Assembly: GCA_947495295.1 (NCBI GenBank)
Contig: CANLYJ010000001.1
Location: forward strand, 744,001 to 808,000
DNA length: 64,000 nucleotides
From: an uncultured Paracoccaceae bacterium
Lineage (GTDB): Bacteria; Pseudomonadota; Alphaproteobacteria; Rhodobacterales; Rhodobacteraceae
Direction of reading: 5' to 3'
How positions within the stretch are numbered: position 1 is the first letter of the stretch; each line of letters starts with the position of its first letter. The translations under genes and the position numbers were made by a program. Positions 42,221-51,317 of the stretch are shown here, one piece after another. The notes below the pieces were generated by a model. That model had not been told where the DNA came from. It saw nothing but the letters and a program-made list of their open reading frames with translations, and did no database searches.

Positions 42221-42610
42221 ATGACTCAAAAATTGGCCCTGCTTTCAATCCTCGTGCCGGATTATGACGCGGGCATCGCATTTTTCGTGGGGCAAATGGG
42301 CTTTGACCTCTTGGAAGATAGCGATCTGGGCCAGGGCAAGCGCTGGGTGCGCGTCGCGCCAGCCGGGGCGCAAACCGCGTTCCTTTTGGCCAAGGCCGTT
42401 GGCGACCAGCAGGTTGACGCGATTGGCAGTCAAGGCGGCGGTCGGGTCTGGCTGTTCTTACAAACCGATGATTTTGAGGGCGACTATGCAAGGATGCAGG
42501 ATAACGGCGTGGAATTCGAAGAAGCGCCACGCAATGAGCCCTACGGGAAAGTGGCGGTTTTTCGCGACCCGTTCGGCAATCGCTGGGATTTGATTGCATT
42601 TAGCGCGTGA
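42221..42610 (+). CDS. VOC family protein (glyoxalase/bleomycin-resistance fold)
   Basis: This 129-residue protein has the paired beta-alpha-beta modules of the vicinal oxygen chelate fold: LLSILVPDYDAGIAFFVGQM at the start, FLQTDDFEGDYARMQDNGV and VAVFRDPFGNRWDLIAF at the end. Metal-ligand positions are not all clear. The substrate is unknown. It follows the exported protein by 32 bases. Confidence 0.85.
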   Translation: MTQKLALLSILVPDYDAGIAFFVGQMGFDLLEDSDLGQGKRWVRVAPAGAQTAFLLAKAVGDQQVDAIGSQGGGRVWLFLQTDDFEGDYARMQDNGVEFEEAPRNEPYGKVAVFRDPFGNRWDLIAFSA

Positions 42611-42831
42611 TTCTGATGCTTGCGCTGAATCTGCGATATGATTCCCATGATTGAAAAGCGAATTGTGGCATAATTGCGGCGGGGTACGCCGGTCTGGGGG
42701 CGCATTGTTGATCGGACACAAGCAATGCAGCTAAGATTAACGCTTTGTTAACCGGGGGTGATGCCGGACTTGCCGCGTGGATTTTTTTTACGTAACTTCA
42801 ATATAGTAGAAGTGATCTTAGGAATTAAAGA

Positions 42832-43362
42832 GTGTTTGATCTTTTCAAAAAAAGCGCGGTAACCCTTGCTGCAATCGTCGGATTGTCGACGGCGGCACAA
42901 GCCGCGACAGTCACCGATACGACCTTATACAGCGAACTGACGTCGACGCTTACATATAGCTTTGATCTTGGTGCAGTGGATGAAGCCGCTGCATCGTCGC
43001 TCGATGTGACGTATGGCGGCTGGCAAGGGCTGATACCGCCATTCCCGCCCAGCGTCGCTGGTGATGTCTTCGTCAATTCCGTTTTCGTCGGGGTTTGGCA
43101 GGCCACGTCCGGGATCCTTTCGACACCGGTTACATCGACCTATAACACCACAGGTTTCCTGCGTGATGGGCTGAACTCTTTCTCATTCACGCCAACATTC
43201 TTTGCAGAGAATTATCAATCCTTTGCATTCAACTCGTTCACGTTGGATTTTGAACGGCCCGAGGTCACGGTCAGCACTGTGCCACTGCCCGCATCGGCGT
43301 TGCTGCTGTTGGCCGGATTGGCGGGCCTGGGCACGATGGGTGCCCGCCGCAAGACCGTCTGA
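42832..43362 (+). CDS. VPLPA-CTERM sorting domain-containing secreted protein
   Basis: This 176-residue protein starts at GTG 42832 with a signal segment (KKSAVTLAAIVGLSTAAQAA). It ends with the sorting signal VPLPASALLLLAGLAGLG followed by ARRK, as in PEP-CTERM-like substrates of exosortases. The middle part is beta-rich and unrecognised (GWQGLIPPFPPSV, FRPT-like FTPTFFAENYQSFAFNSFT). No exosortase gene is in the window. A terminator follows. Confidence 0.8.
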   Translation: MFDLFKKSAVTLAAIVGLSTAAQAATVTDTTLYSELTSTLTYSFDLGAVDEAAASSLDVTYGGWQGLIPPFPPSVAGDVFVNSVFVGVWQATSGILSTPVTSTYNTTGFLRDGLNSFSFTPTFFAENYQSFAFNSFTLDFERPEVTVSTVPLPASALLLLAGLAGLGTMGARRKTV

Positions 43363-43390
43363 TTCACGCCACCTCATCTGTAATACCGCG

Positions 43391-43419
43391 CCGGGCATGA
43401 CAATCATGTCCGGTGTTTT
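43391..43419 (+). terminator. terminator of the VPLPA-CTERM gene
   Basis: CCGGGCATGA and TCATGTCCGG (one G-U pair, loop CAA) followed by TGTTTT. Confidence 0.75.
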
Positions 43420-43527
43420 CATATGCGCGGCTGCGATTGGCCACCGCATACGGAAAACTGCAATCAAGGGTCATTTTTGCCTTGCAGAACCGATGAACTC
43501 TTTATAGATCAGCCATCACTAACGGAT

Positions 43528-43602
43528 GCGGGCGTAGCTCAGGGGTAGAGCATAACCTTGCCAAGGTTAGGGTCGTGAGTTCGAATCTCATCGCCCGCTC
43601 CA
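43528..43602 (+). tRNA. tRNA-Gly (anticodon GCC)
   Basis: The acceptor stem GCGGGCG pairs with CGCCCGC. A D-arm GCTC-AGGGGTA-GAGC, anticodon stem TAACC/GGTTA with loop TTGCCAA, and a T-arm GTGAG-TTCGAAT-CTCAT are all present. The discriminator is T, and CCA is encoded (43600-43602). The anticodon GCC is at 43560-43562. Confidence 0.97.
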
Positions 43603-43638
43603 AATAGACCAGCAAACCCAGCTGGTAAGACGATAAGA

Positions 43639-43666
43639 GCCACCTTCGGGTGGCCTTTCGTTTTTT
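43639..43666 (+). terminator. terminator downstream of tRNA-Gly
   Basis: GCCACC-TTCG-GGTGGC hairpin, then CTTTCG and six T. Confidence 0.82.
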
Positions 43667-43770
43667 AATTGTTGCATCCATGGTGAACTGTTCCGTTGGC
43701 TTCATGAACGGAGGTCTGCTGGCGCGGTTTTCCACGCCATCATGTTTTTCAGTCCCCTGACGACAAAAGA

Positions 43771-43800
43771 AAAAGACCAACCCGGTCGGATTGGTCTTTT
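43771..43800. terminator. bidirectional terminator
   Basis: AAAAGACCAA and TTGGTCTTTT (10-base arms) enclose a 10-base loop. It terminates the minus-strand repeat-protein gene and possibly plus-strand read-through from the tRNA. Confidence 0.72.
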
Positions 43801-43847
43801 AAATCGCCAAGCAGTATAGCGGCGTTTTTATAACGATCGCCCTTGGA

Positions 43848-44174
43848 TCAGTTGTCCAGCTGCAGCATCGCCTGATCTGACAGATCGGCCAGCGCATCGC
43901 TGCGTGTCGGCATATCCGCGTAATAGCGGATTGGGGTGTATGTCTTCATCTCGGTTGGGAATGGCATGTCTGCAAATACCACCGTCGCGGGCATTTCCAT
44001 GAACGGCAAATCGGCAAAGATGACCCGTGGTGTGTAAACCGGCATCTCTGCGGGGAATGGCATGTCGTTGACATAAGCCGGTGCAGGCTGCTCGACGACA
44101 GCGTCATCGGCTGTTGCTGCGGTGCTGATCGCACAAAGGGCAAACCCTGCTACCATCACGATTGATTTGGTCAT
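43848..44174 (-). CDS. small exported protein with internal repeats
   Basis: This 108-residue protein has a signal peptide (MTKSIVMVAGFALCAISTAATA). The mature part contains repeated units: NDMPFPAEMPVYTPRVIF, ADLPFMEMPATVVF, ADMPFPTEMKTYTPIRYY and a final ADMP. The pattern [AN]D[ML]PF.EM..YTP..[IY][FY] repeats about every 15-18 residues. I do not recognise a family; the periodic Met/Pro/aromatic composition suggests an extended periplasmic, possibly metal-binding protein. TAAGGAGAT lies upstream, and the bidirectional terminator at 43771 is downstream. Confidence 0.75.
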   Translation of the reverse strand: MTKSIVMVAGFALCAISTAATADDAVVEQPAPAYVNDMPFPAEMPVYTPRVIFADLPFMEMPATVVFADMPFPTEMKTYTPIRYYADMPTRSDALADLSDQAMLQLDN

Positions 44175-44435
44175 TGTAATCTCCTTACCTATTAAGCGCT
44201 TGAATGGACCCTGACCTGGCCCGGTACGTCTGTGTTACTAGATGCAGTTTGAATCAAATCTGCGCTCAGATAAGGGCAGGGTGGCGTTCAAATTTTGACT
44301 GATGACAGGCGCAGTACAAACGCCAATAGAGACAGCTATTGTTGCGAATAACTGCCTCTATAATGCTGAAAAGGATCGGATTGGATCTATGCGCCGCCCA
44401 AAATTGGTATCAGTATTACTACTGAAGGGCTGAAA

Positions 44436-45191
44436 TCATGCGGCAGGCGAATGCTGCACCTCAGCATCAGCGTCAAAATGTGGCAACTCCGCCTCATTCC
44501 GAAGGGTTGTCGCAGGAATTTCATCTCTCAACACATAGGGGTCAGCCCGGTCTGCGGCAAAAACGATTGCGTCAGGTAAAGCGGGTGCTGGGATTGTGTT
44601 TCCGGCTACCATTGGCAGGTTTTCACCCCCTTGCGGCAGGTCTGCGTCAAACGTCGGTAGCTGGGTGACGATGGCTGGTTGTGGCGTTGCGATCTTTTGC
44701 GCAGCAACCATTGGTTCGCGTAGCGCCTCGCGCATGTCACGCTCTGCCTCTTCAGCCAGCAGGGCATCGCGCGCCTCTTGTGCGGCGATAGCCTTGGCAC
44801 GGTTTTGCTGAACGCGCGCTTCTGCCTCTTCATAGGTTTCAATTGATGATATCGCCAGTTTGGACAGCAGCGCAGTATCGCTTTCCATCCCGGCAATCGC
44901 ATAAAGGCAGGGCAAGAGATCATAAAGCTCATCCACATCAGCCCCAACCCGGTCTGTCATCAGGATCGCGTTGACATAAGGGTTATGGCGTTCAGCAGAT
45001 AGCGCGATGGAATGGGTCAATCGCCCATCAATCCGTTCATCCATTACCAGCAGATCGATGGTTTCGATCCGTAACAGGGCCCTGGCGATATGGCGGTTTT
45101 CGACACAAACGACCTGAAACCCCTTGTTCATCAGCACCTGCGCACAGGCAACGGCGGTTTCGGTATCATCACGCAAAATGAGCGCTTTCAT
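44436..45191 (-). CDS. response-regulator-like protein with a long acidic/Ala-rich tail
   Basis: This 251-residue protein begins MKALILRDDTETAVACAQVL, a receiver-like fold with a candidate phospho-acceptor in LLVMDERIDGRL and MTDR near residue 86. Residues about 110-165 form a charged, probably coiled-coil helix (YEEAEARVQQNRAKAIAAQE, EERDMREALREP region). The last 80 residues are low-complexity, Pro/Asp/Ala-rich. No output domain is seen. ATG 45191 follows CAGGAGA. It is divergent from hisB. Confidence 0.6.
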   Translation of the reverse strand: MKALILRDDTETAVACAQVLMNKGFQVVCVENRHIARALLRIETIDLLVMDERIDGRLTHSIALSAERHNPYVNAILMTDRVGADVDELYDLLPCLYAIAGMESDTALLSKLAISSIETYEEAEARVQQNRAKAIAAQEARDALLAEEAERDMREALREPMVAAQKIATPQPAIVTQLPTFDADLPQGGENLPMVAGNTIPAPALPDAIVFAADRADPYVLRDEIPATTLRNEAELPHFDADAEVQHSPAA

Positions 45192-45339
45192 CGGATTCTC
45201 CTGATAGTTGGCAGCGGTTGCGCCGACCATAGGGGCGCAACAATTAAATTTTGCTGAAAAGCCGCAACATTTCCGGCACAGGCTTGGCCCCCGACCCGGT
45301 TCCGCCTATAAGCCCGCACGAAGAAAAGGGGCGCATATC

Positions 45340-45927
45340 ATGCGGACAGCGACGATCACACGCAAAACGGCTGAAACGGATATCTCTGTCACCATCGATC
45401 TGGATGGCACCGGTGTTTATGACAACCAGACCGGGGTTGGGTTCTTTGACCACATGTTGGACCAGCTATCGCGCCACGCCCTGATCGACATGACGATCCG
45501 GGCGCAGGGCGATCTGCATATTGATGATCATCACACGGTCGAGGATGTCGGTATTGCGCTGGGCCAGGCCCTGACAGAGGCGCTGGCCGATAAACGTGGC
45601 ATTCGCCGCTATGGGTCCTGTCATCTGGCGATGGATGATGCCCAGGTGCGTTGTGCGCTGGATTTATCCGCCCGGCCGTATCTTATCTGCAATCTGGATC
45701 TGCCTTTTGGCAAGATCGGCACGTTTGACACCGAATTGGTGCGCGAGTTCTTTCAGGCGCTCAGCACCCATGGCGGTATCACCTTGCATATCGACAAGCT
45801 GCACGGATTCAACGCCCACCATATTGCAGAGGCTGCATTTAAATCGGTGGCTCGCGCGCTGCGCGAGGCTGTTGAAAAGGACCCGCGCAAGGCTGACGCC
45901 ATCCCGTCAACCAAGGGCAGCCTATGA
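45340..45927 (+). CDS. hisB: imidazoleglycerol-phosphate dehydratase
   Basis: This 195-residue enzyme performs the sixth step of histidine synthesis. Metal-binding histidines are visible in [38 protein letters not shown] and [25 protein letters not shown] 45340 is preceded by AAAAGGGGCG. It overlaps hisH by 4 bases. The usual downstream genes hisA, hisF and hisE are on the opposite strand about 33 kb away. Confidence 0.96.
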   Translation: MRTATITRKTAETDISVTIDLDGTGVYDNQTGVGFFDHMLDQLSRHALIDMTIRAQGDLHIDDHHTVEDVGIALGQALTEALADKRGIRRYGSCHLAMDDAQVRCALDLSARPYLICNLDLPFGKIGTFDTELVREFFQALSTHGGITLHIDKLHGFNAHHIAEAAFKSVARALREAVEKDPRKADAIPSTKGSL

Positions 45928-46562
45928 CGACGGCACTGGTCGATTACGACAGCGGGAACCTGCATTCGGCACAGAAAGCCTTTGAACGGATGGCGGCGGA
46001 GATCGGGTGTGGCCCGATTGTCGTAACATCCGACCCCGATATGGTGGCGAAAGCCGACCGTATCGTGCTGCCGGGTGACGGGGCGTTCCCGCATTGCCGG
46101 GCAGAGCTGTTCGCCCGTACTGGTCTGGCAGAGGCGATCACAGAGGCGGTCACAACCCGTGCGCGCCCGTTCTTTGGAATTTGCGTCGGCATGCAGATGA
46201 TGGCCACAACCGGCCATGAATACGAAGCCACACCGGGGTTCGACTGGGTCGCCGGGGATATCCGGCGGATCAACCCATCTGACCCGGCACTGAAAGTGCC
46301 GCATATGGGTTGGAACGATCTGGTGATCGACAACCCGCACCCGGTGCTGGACGGGATCAGCACCGGCGATCACGCCTATTTCGTGCATTCCTACGCGATG
46401 GATGTATCCCATGCCGCCGAACGGCTCGCCCATGTTGATTATGGCGGCGATGTTACGGCCATTATCGGGCGCGATACGATGATCGGAACCCAGTTCCACC
46501 CCGAGAAAAGCCAGGATGCTGGCTTGCGCATGATCGGCAATTTCCTACGCTGGACACCCTGA
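45924..46562 (+). CDS. hisH: imidazole glycerol phosphate synthase glutaminase subunit
   Basis: This 212-residue class I amidotransferase starts [20 protein letters not shown]. The nucleophile Cys lies in [12 protein letters not shown]; the catalytic His-Glu pair is in [10 protein letters not shown]. It supplies ammonia to HisF. Just after its stop is AGGGCGCGC (46569-46577), the same 9-mer as immediately upstream of hisA (12630-12638, inverted). Confidence 0.96.
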   Translation: MTTALVDYDSGNLHSAQKAFERMAAEIGCGPIVVTSDPDMVAKADRIVLPGDGAFPHCRAELFARTGLAEAITEAVTTRARPFFGICVGMQMMATTGHEYEATPGFDWVAGDIRRINPSDPALKVPHMGWNDLVIDNPHPVLDGISTGDHAYFVHSYAMDVSHAAERLAHVDYGGDVTAIIGRDTMIGTQFHPEKSQDAGLRMIGNFLRWTP

Positions 46563-46602
46563 CCGGGCAGGGCGCGCGACCAACATCAGGAAGGGCCAAA
46601 TC

Positions 46603-47655
46603 ATGCAATCGCTTGTTCTTGAAAAGAAGGATGTGTTGAACCTGCGCGACGTCCCGGAAATCGACCGGACAGAAGAGGTGCTTGGCGCCCGGGATGTGCG
46701 CATCAAACTGCACACGGTGGGTATCTGCGGGTCGGACCTGCATTATTATACCCACGGGCGGATTGGGCCATTTGTGGTGAATGCGCCGATGATCCTGGGC
46801 CATGAGGCGTCAGGAACGGTGATCGAGACCGGGGCAGACGTCACAACACTGCAAACCGGCGACCGGGTTTGCATGGAACCGGGCATCCCCGATCCCAATA
46901 GCAAAGCGACCCGGCTGGGCATGTATAATATAGACCCCGCCGTGCGATTCTGGGCGACCCCGCCTGTTCATGGCATCCTGCGCCCGACCTGTACCCACCC
47001 GGCGGCGTTCACATTCAAACTGCCAGACAATGTCAGCTTTGCCGAAGGGGCGATGGTTGAACCGCTGGCGGTTGGAGTGCATGCGGCGACCAAGGCGCGG
47101 ATAAAACCGGGTGACAATGCGGTGGTGATGGGGGCAGGGCCGATTGGGCTGGTGACGGCGCTATCGGCGCTCGCGGCAGGATGCGCCAGGGTCTATGTAA
47201 CCGATCTGGCCGATCAAAAGCTGGAAATCGCAGGCGCACTCAGCCCCGCAATCACACCTGTGAATGGGCAATCCGAAAACCTTGTGGATCTGGTCAAACG
47301 TGACACGGATGGCTGGGGCGTCAATGTGGTGTTCGAGGCGACAGGGAGCCCCCATGCGGCTAAAACGGTTTTTGAACCGCTTTGCCCGGGCGGTTGTGTG
47401 GTGATGATCGGCGGGCAGCCGGATCCGATCCAGTATGACGCAGGGGCGGCGATGATCCGCGAGGCGCGTGTCGAAAATATCTTTCGCTACGCGCATGTGT
47501 TTCCGCGCTGTGTGGGCATGCTCAGCTCCGGGGCGATTGATGTGAAACCGTTGATCACACGAACCTTTGGGTTTGCCGATAGCGTGGCGGCATTTGATGT
47601 GGCGGCCAGCGCACCGCCTGCGGATGTCAAAATGCAAATCGCTTTGCCGCAATAG
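46603..47655 (+). CDS. NAD-dependent polyol dehydrogenase (xylitol dehydrogenase type)
   Basis: This 350-residue medium-chain dehydrogenase has catalytic-zinc ligands in [10 protein letters not shown] and LGHEASG, and a Rossmann motif [14 protein letters not shown]. The usual four-Cys structural zinc lobe is replaced by [18 protein letters not shown], as in a subgroup of bacterial xylitol dehydrogenases. With xylulokinase directly downstream, oxidation of xylitol to D-xylulose is the best guess; sorbitol is the alternative. Confidence 0.82.
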   Translation: MQSLVLEKKDVLNLRDVPEIDRTEEVLGARDVRIKLHTVGICGSDLHYYTHGRIGPFVVNAPMILGHEASGTVIETGADVTTLQTGDRVCMEPGIPDPNSKATRLGMYNIDPAVRFWATPPVHGILRPTCTHPAAFTFKLPDNVSFAEGAMVEPLAVGVHAATKARIKPGDNAVVMGAGPIGLVTALSALAAGCARVYVTDLADQKLEIAGALSPAITPVNGQSENLVDLVKRDTDGWGVNVVFEATGSPHAAKTVFEPLCPGGCVVMIGGQPDPIQYDAGAAMIREARVENIFRYAHVFPRCVGMLSSGAIDVKPLITRTFGFADSVAAFDVAASAPPADVKMQIALPQ

Positions 47656-47707
47656 GGGCAGACCCCAATCACACACAAACCCCGCGTTGGGATATGGAAG
47701 GCAGTTC

Positions 47708-49159
47708 ATGACGTTTCTTGGTATTGATCTTGGCACCTCGGGCCTGCGGGCACTGCTGGTGGATGCAGATGGCACACCGATCGGTGCCACAGAACGTCAC
47801 TATCAGGCCACGCAGCCGCATCCGGGTTGGTCGGAACAGGACCCGGCGGATTGGATCGCTGCACTTGATGCGGTGATGGGCGAAATGCGCGACAAATACC
47901 CGGGCTTTGCGGATCTGCGCGGGATCGGGGTCGCGGGGCATATGCATGGGGCAAACCTGTTGGATAAGGCAGGCGAAGTGCTGCGGCCTTGCATCTTGTG
48001 GAATGACCGGCGATCCCATGCTGAAGCGGCAGAACTGGACGCCATGGATGGGGTGCGGGCGCTATCGGGCAACATCGTGTTTCCGGGGTTCACGGCGCCC
48101 AAATTGGCATGGGTGCGCAATCATGAACCGGAGGTGTTTGATAAGGTGGCCAAGGTTTTGCTGCCAGCCGCCTACCTGAACTACTACCTGACAGGCGATT
48201 ACGTGGCCGACATGTCTGACAGCGCGGGAACATCCTGGTTGGATGTGGGCGCGCGGGATTGGTCGGATCAGTTGTTGGACGCCAGCCATATGCGGCGCGA
48301 TCAGATGCCCCGGCTTGTGGAAGGGTCCGAAGCGGCAGGCACGCTGCGGCGTGATCTGGCAGAAAGCTGGGGTTTGAAAAACAACGTGACCATCGCAGGC
48401 GGGGCGGGTGATAACGCAGCCGCCGCCTGTGGGATTGGTGCGCTGAACGAAGGGCAGGGGTTTGTGTCACTCGGCACCTCTGGCGTGTTGTTGGCAGCAC
48501 GCGACGGATATCGGCCCGCACCGGAAACGGCTGTGCATACCTTCTGCCATGCCGTGCCGGGACGATGGTATCAAATGGGGGTCATGCTATCAGCCACCGA
48601 TAGCCTGAACTGGCTGTCCCGGATCGCAGGCGCATCACCTGCGGACCTGACGGCGGCGCTGGGCAATAATATTCAGACACCGGGGCAGGTCCGTTTCCTG
48701 CCTTACCTGTCAGGCGAACGCACCCCGCATAATGACGCAGGCGCGCGGGGCAGCTTTACCGGGCTATCCACCGGAACCACGCAAGCGGACCTGACCCGGG
48801 CGGTATTGGAAGGCGTGGCATTCGGGCTGCGCGACAGCTTTGACGCGCTTGTCGCAACAGATGCGCGACTGGACAAGATCATCGCCATCGGTGGGGGCAG
48901 CGCATCGCGATATTGGCTGAAACTGATCGCAACGACCCTTGGGGTGCCGTTGCAACTGCCAGGATCAGGGGAATTCGGGGCGGCATTGGGGGCGGCCCGT
49001 TTGGGGATGCTGGCCGCTAGCGAGGCAACGCCAGATCGCCTGATCACAGCACCGGATATCCAGGATGAAATTCTGCCCGATGAAGACAAAGCCGCAGCAT
49101 TCCAGGATGCGCATCAGGCCTTCCGGCGCGCCTATCCGGCGATCAGGGCGGTTCAGTAG
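47708..49159 (+). CDS. xylB: xylulokinase
   Basis: This 483-residue FGGY kinase phosphorylates D-xylulose. It begins MTFLGIDLGTSGLRALLVDADG (phosphate-1 motif); then VAGHMHGANLLDKAG, LWNDRRSHAEAAEL, GAGDNAAAACGIGALNEGQGFVS and the C-terminal adenosine motif IAIGGGSASRYWLKLIA. ATG 47708 follows GGAAGG. It forms an operon with the polyol dehydrogenase. Confidence 0.92.
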   Translation: MTFLGIDLGTSGLRALLVDADGTPIGATERHYQATQPHPGWSEQDPADWIAALDAVMGEMRDKYPGFADLRGIGVAGHMHGANLLDKAGEVLRPCILWNDRRSHAEAAELDAMDGVRALSGNIVFPGFTAPKLAWVRNHEPEVFDKVAKVLLPAAYLNYYLTGDYVADMSDSAGTSWLDVGARDWSDQLLDASHMRRDQMPRLVEGSEAAGTLRRDLAESWGLKNNVTIAGGAGDNAAAACGIGALNEGQGFVSLGTSGVLLAARDGYRPAPETAVHTFCHAVPGRWYQMGVMLSATDSLNWLSRIAGASPADLTAALGNNIQTPGQVRFLPYLSGERTPHNDAGARGSFTGLSTGTTQADLTRAVLEGVAFGLRDSFDALVATDARLDKIIAIGGGSASRYWLKLIATTLGVPLQLPGSGEFGAALGAARLGMLAASEATPDRLITAPDIQDEILPDEDKAAAFQDAHQAFRRAYPAIRAVQ

Positions 49160-49228
49160 GTCGATAATCCTGGTCGTCTGAATCGAAAACCCGACGCATC
49201 AAACAGCGCCCGGATCGCTTGGCGACCC

Positions 49229-49267
49229 GGTTCGCGCCCGACCCCGCCCCAAAGGCGGGCGCGAACC
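49229..49267. repeat. dispersed palindromic repeat, copy 2
   Basis: A 39-base element GGTTCGCGCCCGACCCCGCC...GCGCGAACC. The outer 9-base arms GGTTCGCGC/GCGCGAACC are perfect and CCGCC/GGCGG pairs inside. It is the second copy of the element at 21319-21357 and lies in the gap after xylB. Confidence 0.7.
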
Positions 49268-49371
49268 TATAGTTCCGCAGCGGATCAGTTTTGCGCATGA
49301 CGGTTCCGAGAGACTGGGTCGTGTCGATATTGTCCTGCATGATAACCGCTGTGGCTTGACCGTCAGGTAAC

Positions 49372-50499
49372 TCAGCGATCCATACGGGCCGATTGCACAA
49401 GGTCCTCGTTCACCGCGATACCCAGCCCCGGCCCCTCCGGCATGTTCACATACCCATCGACATGCCAGATAGGTCGATCAACAAGGTCCTGTTGGGCGGG
49501 GCCATAGACGGGCTGTAACTCAAGCAGATAGCAGGCGGGGCAGGCAAAACTTAGCGCCTGACTGGCAGCCCCGACAATCGCTGTGGAAAAGTTGTGGGCA
49601 TTGGCCTGACGCCGGTTCAGGGCACAGATGTCGGCGGCCTTGCGGAACCCGGTAATCCCCTCAACCCGGCCGGGGTCAAGCCCCACAACATCCACCGTGC
49701 CGGTTTCCACAATCCGCTGAACACCACGGGCGTTCCATTCCCTTTCGCCATAGGCAATGCGTATCCCCGATGCGGCACGCAGGGCGGCATAACCTGCGGG
49801 GTCGTCATGGCCCAGCGGCTCTTCCAACCAGGCAACACCGCGTTCCTCAAACGCGCGGGCGCGGCGGATGGCCGTTGGAACATCCCAGAAATTCTTGACG
49901 CCAAGATCGATCATCAGGTCCTTGCCGGGGCCCATGGCGGCCTGCACCTTATCCACGAATGCCAGATCGCGGGTCTCATCAAAGCCCAGATCGGCATCAC
50001 CAGCCTTGCCGAACCCGACCTTGGCCCCGTGCAGGCCAGTATCGGTATGGGCCGCGATTTCTTCGGCCATGGCATCAATGCTGGCTTTGGTGCCATGCAG
50101 GCTGGCAATCGCGGGCAATTGGTTCCGCACAGGGCCGCCCAACAGATCCAGAACGCTGGTCTGCAATTGCTTGCCCTTCAGGTCCCATAGGGCAATGTCG
50201 ATACCCGATATGGCCAGCGAGGCTATGCCCGCACCGGTGCCATACCACCAGCTATGTTCCTTCAGCTTCAGCCAGATCGCCTCGGTATGCAGGGGGGTCT
50301 GGCCGATCACAATCGGGGCAAGACCTTCGACGATTTTGGTTACAGCCAGGGTGGCTTCGGGGAAATAGGCGCAAGCCTCCCCCCAGCCCACGCGGCCATC
50401 GCTATCGGTGATCTTGACCAGACAGACCGACCTGAACCGGTTATGATCCGTCGGTTCCTGATAGGCTACAGGGATCGCCTCGACGGTTTGGACTTTCAT
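49372..50499 (-). CDS. mandelate racemase/muconate lactonizing enzyme family protein (sugar-acid dehydratase?)
   Basis: This 375-residue enolase-superfamily enzyme has barrel motifs for a general base Lys (LHGAKVGFG), and metal ligands in LMIDLGVKNFW (Asp), VAWLEEPLG (Glu) and IRIAYGEREW (Glu); NAHNFSTAIVGAAS carries a possible catalytic His. Most members dehydrate a sugar acid. It overlaps no gene but is 6 bases from the SDR gene, in one operon facing away from the transporter genes. The specific acid is unknown. Confidence 0.82.
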   Translation of the reverse strand: MKVQTVEAIPVAYQEPTDHNRFRSVCLVKITDSDGRVGWGEACAYFPEATLAVTKIVEGLAPIVIGQTPLHTEAIWLKLKEHSWWYGTGAGIASLAISGIDIALWDLKGKQLQTSVLDLLGGPVRNQLPAIASLHGTKASIDAMAEEIAAHTDTGLHGAKVGFGKAGDADLGFDETRDLAFVDKVQAAMGPGKDLMIDLGVKNFWDVPTAIRRARAFEERGVAWLEEPLGHDDPAGYAALRAASGIRIAYGEREWNARGVQRIVETGTVDVVGLDPGRVEGITGFRKAADICALNRRQANAHNFSTAIVGAASQALSFACPACYLLELQPVYGPAQQDLVDRPIWHVDGYVNMPEGPGLGIAVNEDLVQSARMDR

Positions 50500-50505
50500 C
50501 TCTGA

Positions 50506-51288
50506 TCACTCCTTCGCCTGTGCCGCATCTGCCATCATCGCGCGAAAGAAATCGTCACGCACGTCCAATATGACCTCATCCAGCTTACGGGCAGGCGGGG
50601 TGCAAAGCCACGCCATGATGCTGGCGGGCACCTCGGGTTTGACCAGATCACCCTGATCGATCTTGCTGATCGGGTTCAACCCGGCAGTGCGGATTTCGGC
50701 CTGCATTTCGGTATCTGTGGGGGGAATGCCGATGAAAAAGAATTGAACGCCGCTATCCTCAAGCTCCTTGGCGAACATCATGGTCATCATCCGGGCGGCA
50801 GCCTTTGAATTGCAATAGGCGGCCCAGCCTTCCATCGGGGTTGTGGCGGCACCGGTTCCGGCATTGACCACAACGCCTTTGGCGGCACGCAGCAAGGGCA
50901 AGGCGGCGCAGGACATACGGTGTAGCCCCAGCGCATTCACCTCATAAGCGCCGCGCAGGGATTCGGTGGGCAATGTGTCGACATGGCCAATCGGTGTGAT
51001 CGCCCCGGCGTTATTGACCAGCGCATCCAGCGTCCCGGTCTCTGCCTTGATCTGGGTGATGACAGAGGCGACAGACCCCGCATCCGTGACGTTCAGGTCG
51101 ACCTTGATACACCCGTCCAGATGATGCGCCGTTATCGGATCGGCGGGGCCGTAAACGCCTGCAAAAACACGCGCGCCTTTCTGCGCAAGCATCCCTGCAA
51201 GGGTCGCGCCAATGCCCCGACCGGCCCCTGTCACAAGGATGGTTTTGCCAGACAGGTCCGGCACATTGATGGGCGACAAGTCGAACAT
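50506..51288 (-). CDS. SDR family oxidoreductase
   Basis: This 260-residue short-chain dehydrogenase has TGAGRGIGATLAGML for NAD(P) binding, LVNNAGAI, and the catalytic pattern Tyr-x3-Lys in AAYCNSKAAARMM; the conserved Ser is expected in VNAGTGAATTPMEG, which has Thr instead. It would oxidise or reduce a sugar or sugar derivative. First gene of the minus-strand pair with the enolase-superfamily dehydratase. Confidence 0.84.
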   Translation of the reverse strand: MFDLSPINVPDLSGKTILVTGAGRGIGATLAGMLAQKGARVFAGVYGPADPITAHHLDGCIKVDLNVTDAGSVASVITQIKAETGTLDALVNNAGAITPIGHVDTLPTESLRGAYEVNALGLHRMSCAALPLLRAAKGVVVNAGTGAATTPMEGWAAYCNSKAAARMMTMMFAKELEDSGVQFFFIGIPPTDTEMQAEIRTAGLNPISKIDQGDLVKPEVPASIMAWLCTPPARKLDEVILDVRDDFFRAMMADAAQAKE

Positions 51289-51317
51289 GGGATGGGAATT
51301 CCTTCTTGACTCATGTA

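Noticed and set aside
44340..44370. TATAAT at about 44359 as a plus-strand promoter
   Set aside because: No good -35 element, gene or terminator follows on the plus strand in the 261-base gap between the two minus-strand genes.
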